DNA of 12,640 nt from a bacterium. GTDB lineage: Bacteria; Vulcanimicrobiota; Xenobia; Xenobiales; Xenobiaceae. The translations under genes and the position numbers were made by a program. A model generated the notes under the pieces. It was not told where the DNA came from, did not search any database, and saw only the letters and a program-made list of their open reading frames with translations. Location of the stretch: assembly GCA_017444045.1 (NCBI GenBank), contig JAFSXO010000138.1:1-12640 (forward strand), written 5' to 3'. Below are positions 1 to 6,790 of this stretch, in pieces (within the stretch, counting starts at the first letter, position 1; every line of letters starts with the position of its first letter).

Positions 1-540
1 AAAATACGTGCCGGTGGGATTGTTCGGGTTGCACAGATAGACGATTTTTGTGCGCTCGGTAATGCTGTCAGCTAAGGCCTGCAAATCAAAACGGTAATCG
101 TTTAAGGGGACAAACACCGGCTGCTCAGCTCGTGCCTTGGCCATGACCTTAAATCCCACAAAGGTGGAATCCACGGAAAGCACCTGATCCTCCTGATTGA
201 GGAAGGTGCGCATGATATAGGACATAATGCCCTCGGAGCCGTTGCCCAGAATAATATTGTCGACCTTTACGCCAAAGCGCTCGGCCAAAGCGCTGCGCAG
301 CCTGAAGCCGCCAGTATCGGGATAGCGGTAGGTTTCCGACAGACGCTGACGGATAGCCGCCAAAGCCTTGTGCGACGGCCCCAGAGAATTCTCATTGGAC
401 GCCAGCTTAACCACACGCTCTAAGCCGTACTCAGCCTGCACCTCCCAGATGGGCTTGCCAGCCACATAGGGCTGCAGCTTCTGAATATAGTCCGGAATTA
501 GCTGTGCAAACGTTTCTTTATCGAATGTGTTAGTTTCCAT
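1..540 (-). CDS. hisC: HisC-type PLP-dependent aminotransferase (N-terminal 180 residues, runs off the left edge)
   Basis: The product is a fold-type I pyridoxal-phosphate aminotransferase of the histidinol-phosphate aminotransferase family, which transfers an amino group between glutamate and imidazole-acetol phosphate in histidine synthesis. Reading the minus strand from 540, I see the family's early motif LASNENSLGPS, then YRYPDTGG, then GNGSEGI in the cofactor-phosphate region, and NPNNPTGTYF near the edge. The PLP lysine lies outside the window, so the protein is partial and substrate specificity is not proven. Some members act on aromatic amino acids instead. Start choice: ATG at 540 has a GAGG Shine-Dalgarno seven bases upstream, while the in-frame ATG at 546 is too close to it. 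The start lies inside the end of the upstream gene (stop at 530-532), an 11-base overlap that suggests translational coupling. It is the last visible gene of a minus-strand operon. Confidence 0.88.
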   Translation of the reverse strand, partial: METNTFDKETFAQLIPDYIQKLQPYVAGKPIWEVQAEYGLERVVKLASNENSLGPSHKALAAIRQRLSETYRYPDTGGFRLRSALAERFGVKVDNIILGNGSEGIMSYIMRTFLNQEDQVLSVDSTFVGFKVMAKARAEQPVFVPLNDYRFDLQALADSITERTKIVYLCNPNNPTGTYF

Positions 541-1834
541 GGCCATACCTCACTTTTATCGCGCCATCATTTAAACTGTCCAGCATAGCGGGCTGGCCGC
601 CCAGCACAGCTAGTACCGTCTTCTGGCTGGCATTTACCCTTACCTCTGCCCCGCAGGATTTAGAGAAATCCGCAAATTCCCGGGCATCCTGCTGGCTTTC
701 CCAGACGCTGGCCCACACAAGCAGGCACTGTTCTTCATCCTTATCCTTACAGCTATAGACCCACCATTTATCAGCCAGCCAGCCGCAGGCTATAGCCTGA
801 GCGTTAGCTTCGCTGAGCTTGCTTTTCGCCCAGCAGCCGATGAGAAACTCTCCGGCGCAGTCCGAGTCTAACCGCTGCCACTCGCCCAACTGACGAGGAG
901 GCTCAAAATCTACGGAGACAGAGAACAGCTCAGCATTGTTAAGATACTGCACTGGGTGCAGAATCTGCTTGCTGGAACAGGCACCATCGCGGAACACCCT
1001 ATTCAGCGCTCCCCAGCCTCCGTGCTGCCTGACGGAATGCACAAACTTAAGCCCGTCGACCAGCACGCTCACCAGATAATCGCGAAACAGCGGGGGAACG
1101 GAATACAGCTCGGGAATCTGCCCCGAAAGACGCGCGAATATTTTGGACGGCGATATAGACGCTGCCGTACTGACTAACGCGTCCGGCCGCATACCCAGCG
1201 GCTCCGCGGCCGTTAACGCGGTGCTGTACAGGGCATCGCCCTCGCAGAGCGCTACAGCGGCGAACAGGCGATCCATATTGCCGTTGGCCTGCGCGTACAT
1301 ACGGCTTAGACTGAACCACTGATCCTGCAGGGCATGCTCCAGCAGATAGGTGCGGTACAGCCTGTCAACATTAACGCCCAAGCCAGACAGCAGCAGGCTT
1401 AAGCGTCCATTGACACCCAAGGCCTCAGACATAGACTGCCTGGAGCCTGATATAGATACGATTGTATGAGCTTCATGATCGTACCATTCGAGATCGCCGT
1501 TAGGCACTAAACCGACCAGCGTAGCCTGCAAATTGCAGTCCCGTGGCCAAAGCCCCAGCTTTTGCAGCATTATTGCCCGTACAGCGGTTTTGTCTCCCAG
1601 CACCAGGCTCTGAAATTGCCCCTGGCGCAGCCTGCGGGCCTGAGCCGGCGTCACGCTGCTACAGGGCACGGGCACCCTAAAGCGCAGCATGCGCACTCCG
1701 CTAAGAGCCTCGCTTAGCGATGCCCAATCGTCGCTGCCGCTTAAAGAGAAAGCCCCCGCCTGCCGGGATAGGACGGCAGTGATTAATATAACGGCCCCAA
1801 GAAGCAGGCAGCGGCGCAATTTAATAACAAACAT
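530..1834 (-). CDS. Exported metallopeptidase-like protein with a degenerate HExxH site
   Basis: A 434-residue protein with an N-terminal signal peptide: basic KLRR, a hydrophobic stretch at about residues 9-22, then a plausible AGA-F cleavage site near residue 28. It probably acts in the periplasm or outside the cell. It matches, from memory of the family, exported proteins that carry HELTHALQDQHF, a later EGDA and a C-terminal GGW...STEQVLHP block. Here these appear as YDHEAHTI (118-125), YLLEHALQDQWF (163-174), CEGDA (197-201), RQHGGWGALNRVFRD (269-283) and SSKQILHPVQYL (287-298), followed by GEFLIGCWA and VWASVWESQQDAREFA. The first His and the Glu of HExxH are Tyr163 and Leu164. Only His167 and Glu198 of the expected zinc site remain, so peptidase activity is unlikely. 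It starts 9 bases after the nuclease stop with no clear Shine-Dalgarno, so it is probably coupled to that gene. It overlaps hisC by 11 bases. No specific function is known to me. Confidence 0.8.
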   Translation of the reverse strand: MFVIKLRRCLLLGAVILITAVLSRQAGAFSLSGSDDWASLSEALSGVRMLRFRVPVPCSSVTPAQARRLRQGQFQSLVLGDKTAVRAIMLQKLGLWPRDCNLQATLVGLVPNGDLEWYDHEAHTIVSISGSRQSMSEALGVNGRLSLLLSGLGVNVDRLYRTYLLEHALQDQWFSLSRMYAQANGNMDRLFAAVALCEGDALYSTALTAAEPLGMRPDALVSTAASISPSKIFARLSGQIPELYSVPPLFRDYLVSVLVDGLKFVHSVRQHGGWGALNRVFRDGACSSKQILHPVQYLNNAELFSVSVDFEPPRQLGEWQRLDSDCAGEFLIGCWAKSKLSEANAQAIACGWLADKWWVYSCKDKDEEQCLLVWASVWESQQDAREFADFSKSCGAEVRVNASQKTVLAVLGGQPAMLDSLNDGAIKVRYGHGN

Positions 1835-1843
1835 AGCGATATA

Positions 1844-2965
1844 CTACAGGCGCACGTCGACGATAACCGGACGATGGTCGCTGGCGATTCTTACTGGCTC
1901 GCCCACGACGATCCGCGCTGACCTATCGATCATCTTGGAATAGAGCAAATCATTGAGAATCAGATAGTCAAGCGCCGAGCTGAAATTACGCGTTTTGAAG
2001 GACACTCTGCTCGCTCCCATCCAGCTGAGCACATCGTGCAGACCCGCACCGCGCACCAAAGGCGACAGCGCCTTAGAATCTGGCTCGTCATTTAAGTCGC
2101 CCACAATGATGACCGGATACTTCTGCAGGCTGGCGGCAATATTCCGCACGCGGTTGGCCTGCGCCTGGCGCTGCGCCGCTGACACATCGTCATTAGAGCC
2201 GCGCTTACTCTTGAAGTGATTAACCAGCATGGTCAGCCTGCTGGGATGGTCGAAATGCACCTCCAGACAGTCGCGAGAGAAGCGGTAGCTGCGCCCGCTG
2301 CCCGGGCAGCTGTCCTGCGCGTGGGTAACGTAATTCTTAATGGGCACCTTGGAAAGAACACCGACGTCGATGCCGCGCATGGTATCGTTGCCCTCGACCA
2401 GCAGGCAGTAGGGATAGCCGGCGCGTTTAGCAAGATCGCGTAGGCAGCCGATATTTTCGACTTCCTGTACGCCTACAATATCAGCGCGCATTTTGTTTAG
2501 CACCGCAGCCAGCACGGCCAGCTTCTGCGAGTACTCCTGCGGAGTTAGCACCACGTCTTTATTGGCATCATCGATGGTATCGAATAGATCGTGCATATTC
2601 CAGGATGCCAAGCGCAGCGTGCCAGGTGCGGGAGGGGCAATTCTCTCTGCATTAACCAGTCCGGGAGCATCAGCAGACTGCTGCTGATTAGAGTAATGCT
2701 TTTTGCGCTTGCGTTTCGCCATTAGCATCTCGTCAGCTTCAGCCTGAGCGACCTGCTCAGGTTGGGCGGCAGCCTGCGCTACCTGGTCGGATTCAGCCTG
2801 AGTGACCTGGAAGGCCTCAGCTTGCGCGACCTCCTCAGATTCAGCCTGGGCATCGGAACAGCCAGACAGCATTCCGCCGGCGCAGAAGCCCAATAACAGC
2901 AGAACCGCCAGACAGCGGCGCCAGCCCCAATTAATTTGTCTGCGGTTATGATAACTATTCTTCAT
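1844..2965 (-). CDS. Endonuclease/exonuclease/phosphatase-family lipoprotein
   Basis: A 373-residue lipoprotein predicted to be a metal-dependent phosphoesterase of the DNase I/exonuclease III fold. The N-terminus has basic residues, a hydrophobic run (about 19-32) and a lipobox LSGC with Cys36 as the lipidation site. Ser and Asp follow it, and no Asp sits at +2, so outer-membrane placement is plausible. Residues 46-77 are a VAQAE-type repeat linker, followed by a KRKRKK patch (84-89). The catalytic domain runs from about 115 to 373. It shows RLASWNMHDLF (Asn123), GVQEVEN (Glu168), GIDVGVLS, LVNHFKSKRG (His250), VGDLNDEP (Asp290, Asn292), LDYLI and SDHRP (Asp363-His364). All expected catalytic positions are present, so it should be active. 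The substrate could be nucleic acid or another phosphodiester. Start: ATG 2965 has GGAG nine bases upstream. An in-frame TTG at 2980 overlaps that site and is less likely. It is first in an operon with the peptidase-like gene and hisC. Confidence 0.87.
   Translation of the reverse strand: MKNSYHNRRQINWGWRRCLAVLLLLGFCAGGMLSGCSDAQAESEEVAQAEAFQVTQAESDQVAQAAAQPEQVAQAEADEMLMAKRKRKKHYSNQQQSADAPGLVNAERIAPPAPGTLRLASWNMHDLFDTIDDANKDVVLTPQEYSQKLAVLAAVLNKMRADIVGVQEVENIGCLRDLAKRAGYPYCLLVEGNDTMRGIDVGVLSKVPIKNYVTHAQDSCPGSGRSYRFSRDCLEVHFDHPSRLTMLVNHFKSKRGSNDDVSAAQRQAQANRVRNIAASLQKYPVIIVGDLNDEPDSKALSPLVRGAGLHDVLSWMGASRVSFKTRNFSSALDYLILNDLLYSKMIDRSARIVVGEPVRIASDHRPVIVDVRL
2735..2830 (-). repeat. VAQAE-type repeat linker within the lipoprotein nuclease
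   Basis: Four imperfect units beginning with Val at residues 46, 54, 62 and 72 (VAQAEAFQ, VTQAESDQ, VAQAAAQPEQ, VAQAEA). The unit length is 8 residues with one 10-residue copy. At DNA level the repeat is diverged but recognisable. It lies between the lipid anchor and the catalytic domain and probably works as a flexible tether. Length variation between strains would be expected. Confidence 0.75.
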
Positions 2966-3007
2966 ATCTATATACTCCAAAAACTACGTACGCCGTCATA
3001 TCGTCAA

Positions 3008-3024
3008 GTTAGCGATTAGCTAAC
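3008..3024. promoter_or_regulatory. Operator-like inverted repeat GTTAGC-N5-GCTAAC
   Basis: Two perfect 6-base inverted arms separated by 5 bases lie 43 bases upstream of the nuclease start. A minus-strand TTGACG at 3007-3002 abuts it, but I find no good -10 at the right spacing. Further direct GCTAAC hexamers lie at 3134, 3146 and 3164 in the same intergenic region. Binding by a regulator is an inference from symmetry and position only. Confidence 0.35.
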
Positions 3025-3039
3025 GTGTTAACAGCCTAA

Positions 3040-3081
3040 CTCCCCCTAAAGGATGGCAGGGGGAGATGTCGCGACTGCGAC
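3040..3081. other. Pair of adjacent hairpins in the nuclease/dcd intergenic region
   Basis: CTCCCCCT (3040-3047) pairs perfectly with AGGGGGAG (3058-3065) across a 10-base loop. Two bases later GTCGC (3068-3072) pairs with GCGAC (3077-3081) across a 4-base loop. No T-run follows on either strand, so this is not an ordinary intrinsic terminator. The make-up is more GC-rich than the surrounding spacer, which would fit a dispersed palindromic repeat unit or a structured RNA. That is not provable from one copy. Confidence 0.45.
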
Positions 3082-3133
3082 AGAGGAGGTGGCCACAGCT
3101 GGCGGAAGAATCGAGGTTTAACGCATGTTGTGT

Positions 3134-3169
3134 GCTAACTTGTACGCTAACAAACAACGCAGCGCTAAC
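3134..3169 (+). repeat. Three direct GCTAAC hexamers
   Basis: GCTAAC occurs at 3134-3139, 3146-3151 and 3164-3169, spaced 12 and 18 bases start to start. It matches the arms of the inverted repeat at 3008-3024. The copies may be additional half-sites for one regulator, but the hexamer is short and chance is possible. Confidence 0.3.
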
Positions 3170-3186
3170 TCACATGAATTATCAGA

Positions 3187-3222
3187 ACCAATGCCACGAA
3201 TCTTTAACTAAATGGCATTGGT
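3187..3222. repeat. Conserved intergenic palindrome, copy 1
   Basis: Perfect 10-base arms ACCAATGCCA (3187-3196) and TGGCATTGGT (3213-3222) flank a 16-base spacer containing TCTTTAACT. The same arms and a related spacer recur at 9328-9362 and 11746-11780. It sits in the divergent spacer, 242 bases upstream of the dcd start. AT-rich sequence (TTATTATACT) follows on the plus strand, and there is no T-run. Confidence 0.7.
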
Positions 3223-3322
3223 CAGCTAGATTATTATACTAAAAATTGCGCTTCCTATAAACCTTCAAGAATAATCCATACGCGCGATCCACAATACGCC
3301 TGTAACCTGTTTGCGCTGCACT

Positions 3323-3404
3323 AGCTTCCGCGACGTCATGGCTTCGCGGCGCTCAGATTACGTAAAAGCCACACGGGGGATAATTCACCCCAGACGAGTA
3401 ATCT
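3323..3404 (+). other. Two stem-loops in the putative dcd leader
   Basis: CCGCGA (3328-3333) pairs with TCGCGG (3344-3349), with a possible AGC/GCT extension at 3323-3325 and 3351-3353. Next, AGATTAC (3355-3361) pairs with GTAATCT (3398-3404), enclosing GGGG (3376-3379) and CCCC (3388-3391). If dcd is transcribed from near the palindrome, both would lie in a leader of about 200 bases. No known riboswitch pattern is recognised. Together with the features listed above, this accounts for the gene-free stretch 2966-3464. Confidence 0.3.
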
Positions 3405-3464
3405 ATTGCCAAGCTAAACCGCGCAGTTTAGACGATGCCATACCATTAGCCAGACAGGTAAGCC

Positions 3465-4568
3465 ATGGACACCAGTCAGTTTCTTCACACATCCGGGGCA
3501 CTGCCCTACCAGATTATCACATCTTTCATAGAGCAGAGCATTATCTGCGCCGACCGTCCTATACCAGACAGCAATATTCAGCCGGCCAGTCTGGATTTAA
3601 GGCTGGGAGAACGGGCCTGGGCAGTAAAGGCCACCTTCCTACCGCGCCCTGAGGAAAGAATAGAAACCGCTCTGCAGCGCTACGCCATAAGAGAGATCGA
3701 TCTGAACATACCGACGGTCTTTGATCTTAACCATACCTACGTTGTAGAGCTGGCCGAAAGCTTCTGTCTGCCCAATAATGTGCACGCCTACACCAACAAC
3801 AAGAGCACCACGGGGCGCACTAACGTATGGGCCCGCACCCTGGCGGACTGCTACCCGCGCTTCGATAAGCTTCCCAGCGGCTACAGCGGCCGGGCATATT
3901 TAATGATCATCCCCCGCTCCTGGCCGGTGATAGTACAGCGGGATCAGACCCTAACCCAGGCCAGGTTCATCATAGGCGACAGCCTATTGAGCGATTTCAG
4001 TTTAAACAAGCTGAGCCAAGAAGAGGGCTTAGTTTTCAACAGCGAGGGCGAGCGTCAGACCCCGCGCTTGGACGATGGACTGCTACTGTCGGTCGATCTC
4101 AGCCTGCCAGTCGTGGGCTACAAGGCTCTGAGCTGCGATCGTCCCGTCGATTTGTCCGCCATCCAGCCCAGCAAGGATTATTTTTGCCCCATATCGGCCG
4201 ATAACGGCGAGATTCTGCTGGAGCGCAACAGCTTCTACATTCTGTCCACCAAGGAGTATCTGCGCGTCCCGCCCCAGGTAGCCGCGGAGATGATTGCCTA
4301 CGACATCCATTCCGGAGAATATCGCTCTCACTATGCCGGCTTTTTCGATCCCGGCTTCGGCTACGGCACCTCCGGACAGATTAAAGGCACTCCCGCCGTA
4401 CTCGAGGTCGACGCGCACGAGGATGTCATCTTTACGGACAGCCAGCCCATCTGCAAAATGAGCTTTGAGTATTTGGTGCAGGCGCCCGAAAAGCTGTACG
4501 GCCAGCAGCTGAATTCGCACTACCAGAATCAGCGCGGCGCGCAGTTAGCCAGGGTATTCAGCTTCTGA
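3465..4568 (+). CDS. dcd: Long-form 2'-deoxycytidine 5'-triphosphate deaminase
   Basis: Deaminates dCTP to dUTP, feeding dUMP and dTMP synthesis in the cytoplasm. At 367 residues it is about twice the usual 190-residue Dcd and matches the long family built from two trimeric dUTPase-like halves. The N-terminal half shows IQPASLDLRLG (38-48), KSTTGR (113-118) and PSGYSGRAYLMIIP (137-150). The C-terminal half shows HSGEYRSHYAGFFDPGFG (282-299) and AVLEVDAHED (311-320). By analogy with the single-domain enzymes, the catalytic Glu is likely Glu314. The matching position of the first half is Met147, so only the C-terminal half probably carries the deaminase site. The start at ATG 3465 has a modest AGG six bases upstream. 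The gene is monocistronic, with a long upstream region and a strong terminator 70 bases downstream. Residue roles are inferred from family memory, not an alignment. Confidence 0.88.
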   Translation: MDTSQFLHTSGALPYQIITSFIEQSIICADRPIPDSNIQPASLDLRLGERAWAVKATFLPRPEERIETALQRYAIREIDLNIPTVFDLNHTYVVELAESFCLPNNVHAYTNNKSTTGRTNVWARTLADCYPRFDKLPSGYSGRAYLMIIPRSWPVIVQRDQTLTQARFIIGDSLLSDFSLNKLSQEEGLVFNSEGERQTPRLDDGLLLSVDLSLPVVGYKALSCDRPVDLSAIQPSKDYFCPISADNGEILLERNSFYILSTKEYLRVPPQVAAEMIAYDIHSGEYRSHYAGFFDPGFGYGTSGQIKGTPAVLEVDAHEDVIFTDSQPICKMSFEYLVQAPEKLYGQQLNSHYQNQRGAQLARVFSF

Positions 4569-4638
4569 GACGCCGACTAATTGTCAGCGTCTAACTGTCA
4601 TGCAGCGCTGGGCTTCTTGCCTCGCCAATAAAACTAAA

Positions 4639-4677
4639 CGCGCTCGCCAAACAACAGTTGGGTGAGCGCGCTTTTCG
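4639..4677. terminator. Strong, probably bidirectional intrinsic terminator between convergent genes
   Basis: CGCGCTCGCC (4639-4648) pairs with GGTGAGCGCG (4661-4670), ten pairs with one G-T wobble and a 12-base loop. On the plus strand it is followed by CTTTTCGTT, and on the minus strand by TTTAGTTTTATT. It lies between the dcd stop (4568) and the stop of the minus-strand repeat protein (4712), so it can end both transcripts. Confidence 0.85.
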
Positions 4678-4711
4678 TTATAACTATCTTAGCGGTTAAA
4701 CTGCTAGATTA

Positions 4712-5293
4712 CTACTTGCCAGAACGGAATTTGCAATAGGCCAAATCCTGATCGATGTAGTCCACCGCCGCCTTAATTAGGCTTTCGTCTTTGATGTTCT
4801 CGTCGCCCACGATACCAGCGGCAAAGAGCGCCGAAGCATCTACAGCATGATTATTCTCGGCGGCCTGCTGAGCAGCCAGCTCTTTTATTTTCGCGTATAG
4901 GGAGGACAGTCTCTCCTTCTCTTCTGCAGGCGCATTTTTGAGAGCCATGCCCAGCTTCTCGCTGGCCTCTTCCAGCTTCTTTTCTATCTCATCCAGCTTG
5001 CTGGAACGGAATTTGCAATAAGCCAGATCCTGATCGATGTAGTCAACAGCCGCCTGAATAAGGCTTTCGTCTTTGATGTTCTCGTCGCCCACGATACCAG
5101 CGGCAAAGAGCGCCGAAACATCTATGGCATGGTTATTTTCGGCCGCCTGCTTCGCAGCCAGTTCTTTTATTTTCGCGTATAGGGAGGACAGCCTTTCCTT
5201 CTCTTCCGCAGGCGCATTTTTGAGAGCCATGCCCAGCTTTTCGCCTGCTTCTTCTAGCTTCTTTTCCATCTGCTCTAAAGTCATATCGGCCAC
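4712..5293 (-). CDS. Unknown protein made of two near-identical 94-residue repeats
   Basis: A 193-residue acidic, largely helical protein with no signal peptide or membrane segment. Residues 10-97 and 104-191 are aligned copies differing at only five of 88 positions (Gly17/Ser111, Lys48/Gln142, Ile57/Val151, Val59/Ala153, Gln80/Lys174). Each copy has an amphipathic helix (KKLEEA..KLGMALKNAP), a second helix (EEKERLSSLYAKIKELAA), then ALFAAGIVGDENIKDESLI and DYIDQDLAYCKFRS with one Cys. I do not recognise the family. The start is GTG at 5293, with GGAGG eight bases upstream (5302-5306). The in-frame ATG at 5284 is too far from it. A possible promoter, TTGAAA (5342-5337) and AATTAT (5318-5313) with an 18-base spacer, lies just upstream. 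The gene converges on dcd and diverges from the Mbeg1-like gene. A role in protein binding is only a guess. Confidence 0.85.
   Translation of the reverse strand: MADMTLEQMEKKLEEAGEKLGMALKNAPAEEKERLSSLYAKIKELAAKQAAENNHAIDVSALFAAGIVGDENIKDESLIQAAVDYIDQDLAYCKFRSSKLDEIEKKLEEASEKLGMALKNAPAEEKERLSSLYAKIKELAAQQAAENNHAVDASALFAAGIVGDENIKDESLIKAAVDYIDQDLAYCKFRSGK
4721..5266 (-). repeat. Recent in-frame tandem duplication, 282-bp period
   Basis: DNA at 4721-4984 repeats that at 5003-5266 with a constant 282-base offset (94 codons). One stretch of 57 bases (4779-4835 and 5061-5117) is identical in both copies, and most other differences are silent. This points to a recent duplication or ongoing gene conversion, not an old repeat fold. 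Confidence 0.9.
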
Positions 5294-5445
5294 AGTACCA
5301 ACCTCCGCATAAATAATTCTGCTAAAGCAATAAATATTTCAATTAGCATCCGTAAAACTCTATCCTGCCAGCCTTTAGCCCATAATAAGCTGGGCCATTA
5401 AGGTGAAGCAGACGGCTGTTCGTACATCCCAGCATTCCCCGTCCT

Positions 5446-5471
5446 AGGCGCGTCACGACCAAGGCGCGTCA
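5446..5471. repeat. Direct repeat AGGCGCGTCA in the divergent spacer
   Basis: AGGCGCGTCA occurs at 5446-5455 and again at 5462-5471, a 16-base period, 59 bases upstream of the Mbeg1-like start. Paired direct repeats in a divergent promoter region could be regulator half-sites. I see no clear -35/-10 pair for the plus-strand gene, so this is tentative. Confidence 0.35.
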
Positions 5472-5529
5472 AACGAAAAGGATAGCACAAAACATGTGGA
5501 ATTGAGCCGCTAACCCATGGAGAAACAAT

Positions 5530-6693
5530 ATGGCAACTATATTCGATTATCTTGAGTGGCGCGGCGATGTTCCACTTTCGGCAGACCCATTTAACGAGGT
5601 CGACAATCTGATACTGTCCGAGCTTATCTACGCCGATTTTCGGGGCATCGTTCCCAAGTACGGGAATAGCGTCACCCTACGGCAGGTCTGCGACGATTTC
5701 TTCAGCCGCCGCACCCGCGAGGAGGTGCGCGCCGAGAAGTGGTTCACCGCCAAGGCCCCGCTGCTGATGGACGGCATGCTTTCCGGCGCCCGCTTCCGAG
5801 ACACGCGCTTAAGCTATTACGTAGATGAGATCGATACCAAGCAGCAGACCCAGTTTGCCGCCGTAACCTTCATTCTCCCCGACGACAGCACTTATATCGC
5901 CTTCCGGGGCACCGACGGCAGTATAGTGGGCTGGAAGGAGGACTTCAGCTTCCTCTTCATGCCCGCCACCGAAGGGCAGAACCGCTCTATTAATTACCTT
6001 AACCGCATCGCCAGGATCATTCCCGGCCAGCTCCGGATAGGCGGCCATTCCAAAGGAGGCAACTTCGCGGTGTACGGTTCAGCCTTCTGCAATAAAAATG
6101 TCCGTAAGCGTATATCCGAGGTATACAGCAACGATGGCCCGGGCTTCCGCCCCGAAGTTGTCGAAACCGATGAATATCAAAGTATCCTGCCTAAAATCAT
6201 AAAGATCATCCCCGACACCTCGGTTATCGGCCTGCTGATGGCCTCACAGGCTCAGCCGCGGGTCATCAAAAGCCAGGCATTTGGGCTGATCCAGCACGAC
6301 GGCTTTAGCTGGCTCGTTAAGCGCAACCGTTTCGAGGAGTCCAGCCTGACCATGATGAGCGAGCTCATCGATAAGGCCCTGGTAGAGTGGATAAGCCAAA
6401 TGGACGATGATACGCGCAGAACACTGATCGAAACAGTCTTTTCCACGCTGGAATCGACCGGAGCTGAAGGCTTCCGCGAAATGACTCAGCAGAAATGGAA
6501 GAGCGCCGGCGCTATCCTGAGCAAGATAACGAGCATCCCCTGGAAGAAGCAGCTCGAGCTCTGGCAGATCATGCACCGCCTGGGACAGGCCAGCGGCAAT
6601 ACCATAGGCAGCTACATATCCTCGCTGATAAATAAGCAGCTTTCCGGCGAGAACAGGCTGACCGGAGGTACGGCAACGGCTGACACTGTTTAA
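5530..6693 (+). CDS. Mbeg1-like (DUF2974) alpha/beta-hydrolase family protein
   Basis: A 387-residue cytoplasmic protein of the Mbeg1-like/DUF2974 group, related to lipases of the alpha/beta-hydrolase fold. Signature parts are DYLEWRGDVPLSADPFNEVDNLILSEL split over residues 6-32, the lipase-like FRGTD (125-129), and the nucleophile elbow GGHSKGGN (171-178) with Ser174. NDGPGF follows (201-206), and GLIQHDGFSW (252-261) contains the likely catalytic His256. The length and these motifs fit the family. The C-terminal 100 residues look helical and less conserved. Substrate and physiological role are not known; membrane lipid or ester hydrolysis is an inference from the fold. The start at ATG 5530 has GGAG seven bases upstream. 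It diverges from the repeat-protein gene and precedes rsfS by 97 bases with no terminator seen between them. Confidence 0.85.
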   Translation: MATIFDYLEWRGDVPLSADPFNEVDNLILSELIYADFRGIVPKYGNSVTLRQVCDDFFSRRTREEVRAEKWFTAKAPLLMDGMLSGARFRDTRLSYYVDEIDTKQQTQFAAVTFILPDDSTYIAFRGTDGSIVGWKEDFSFLFMPATEGQNRSINYLNRIARIIPGQLRIGGHSKGGNFAVYGSAFCNKNVRKRISEVYSNDGPGFRPEVVETDEYQSILPKIIKIIPDTSVIGLLMASQAQPRVIKSQAFGLIQHDGFSWLVKRNRFEESSLTMMSELIDKALVEWISQMDDDTRRTLIETVFSTLESTGAEGFREMTQQKWKSAGAILSKITSIPWKKQLELWQIMHRLGQASGNTIGSYISSLINKQLSGENRLTGGTATADTV

Positions 6694-6790
6694 ACAATCA
6701 TTTAACGCTTACAAGGAATCAATCTTCAAAATGCGTAGATTTCGCAGACACAGCAAGTATAACAGCAAAAGAAAGGACTATTGATTAAAA

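Noticed and set aside
2966..2980. Upstream TTG 2980 as start of the lipoprotein nuclease
   Set aside because: The TTG overlaps the GGAG that is well placed for ATG 2965, and the lipoprotein signal reads naturally from 2965.
3213..3240. Sigma-54 promoter from TGGCAT in the palindrome arm
   Set aside because: The required TTGC element at the -12 position is missing in all three copies.
3311..3652. A 113-residue open frame ahead of and overlapping dcd
   Set aside because: It overlaps the well-supported dcd start in another frame, has no Shine-Dalgarno and no recognisable protein features.
5376..5402. Imperfect hairpin CCTTTAGCCCA / TGGGCCATTAAGG as terminator or operator
   Set aside because: It has a mismatched stem, no T-run and no gene end nearby. 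It is below what I would support.
6758..6763. TATAAC as a -10 for a separate rsfS promoter
   Set aside because: There is no acceptable -35 at 16-18 bases spacing, so it is too weak to call.
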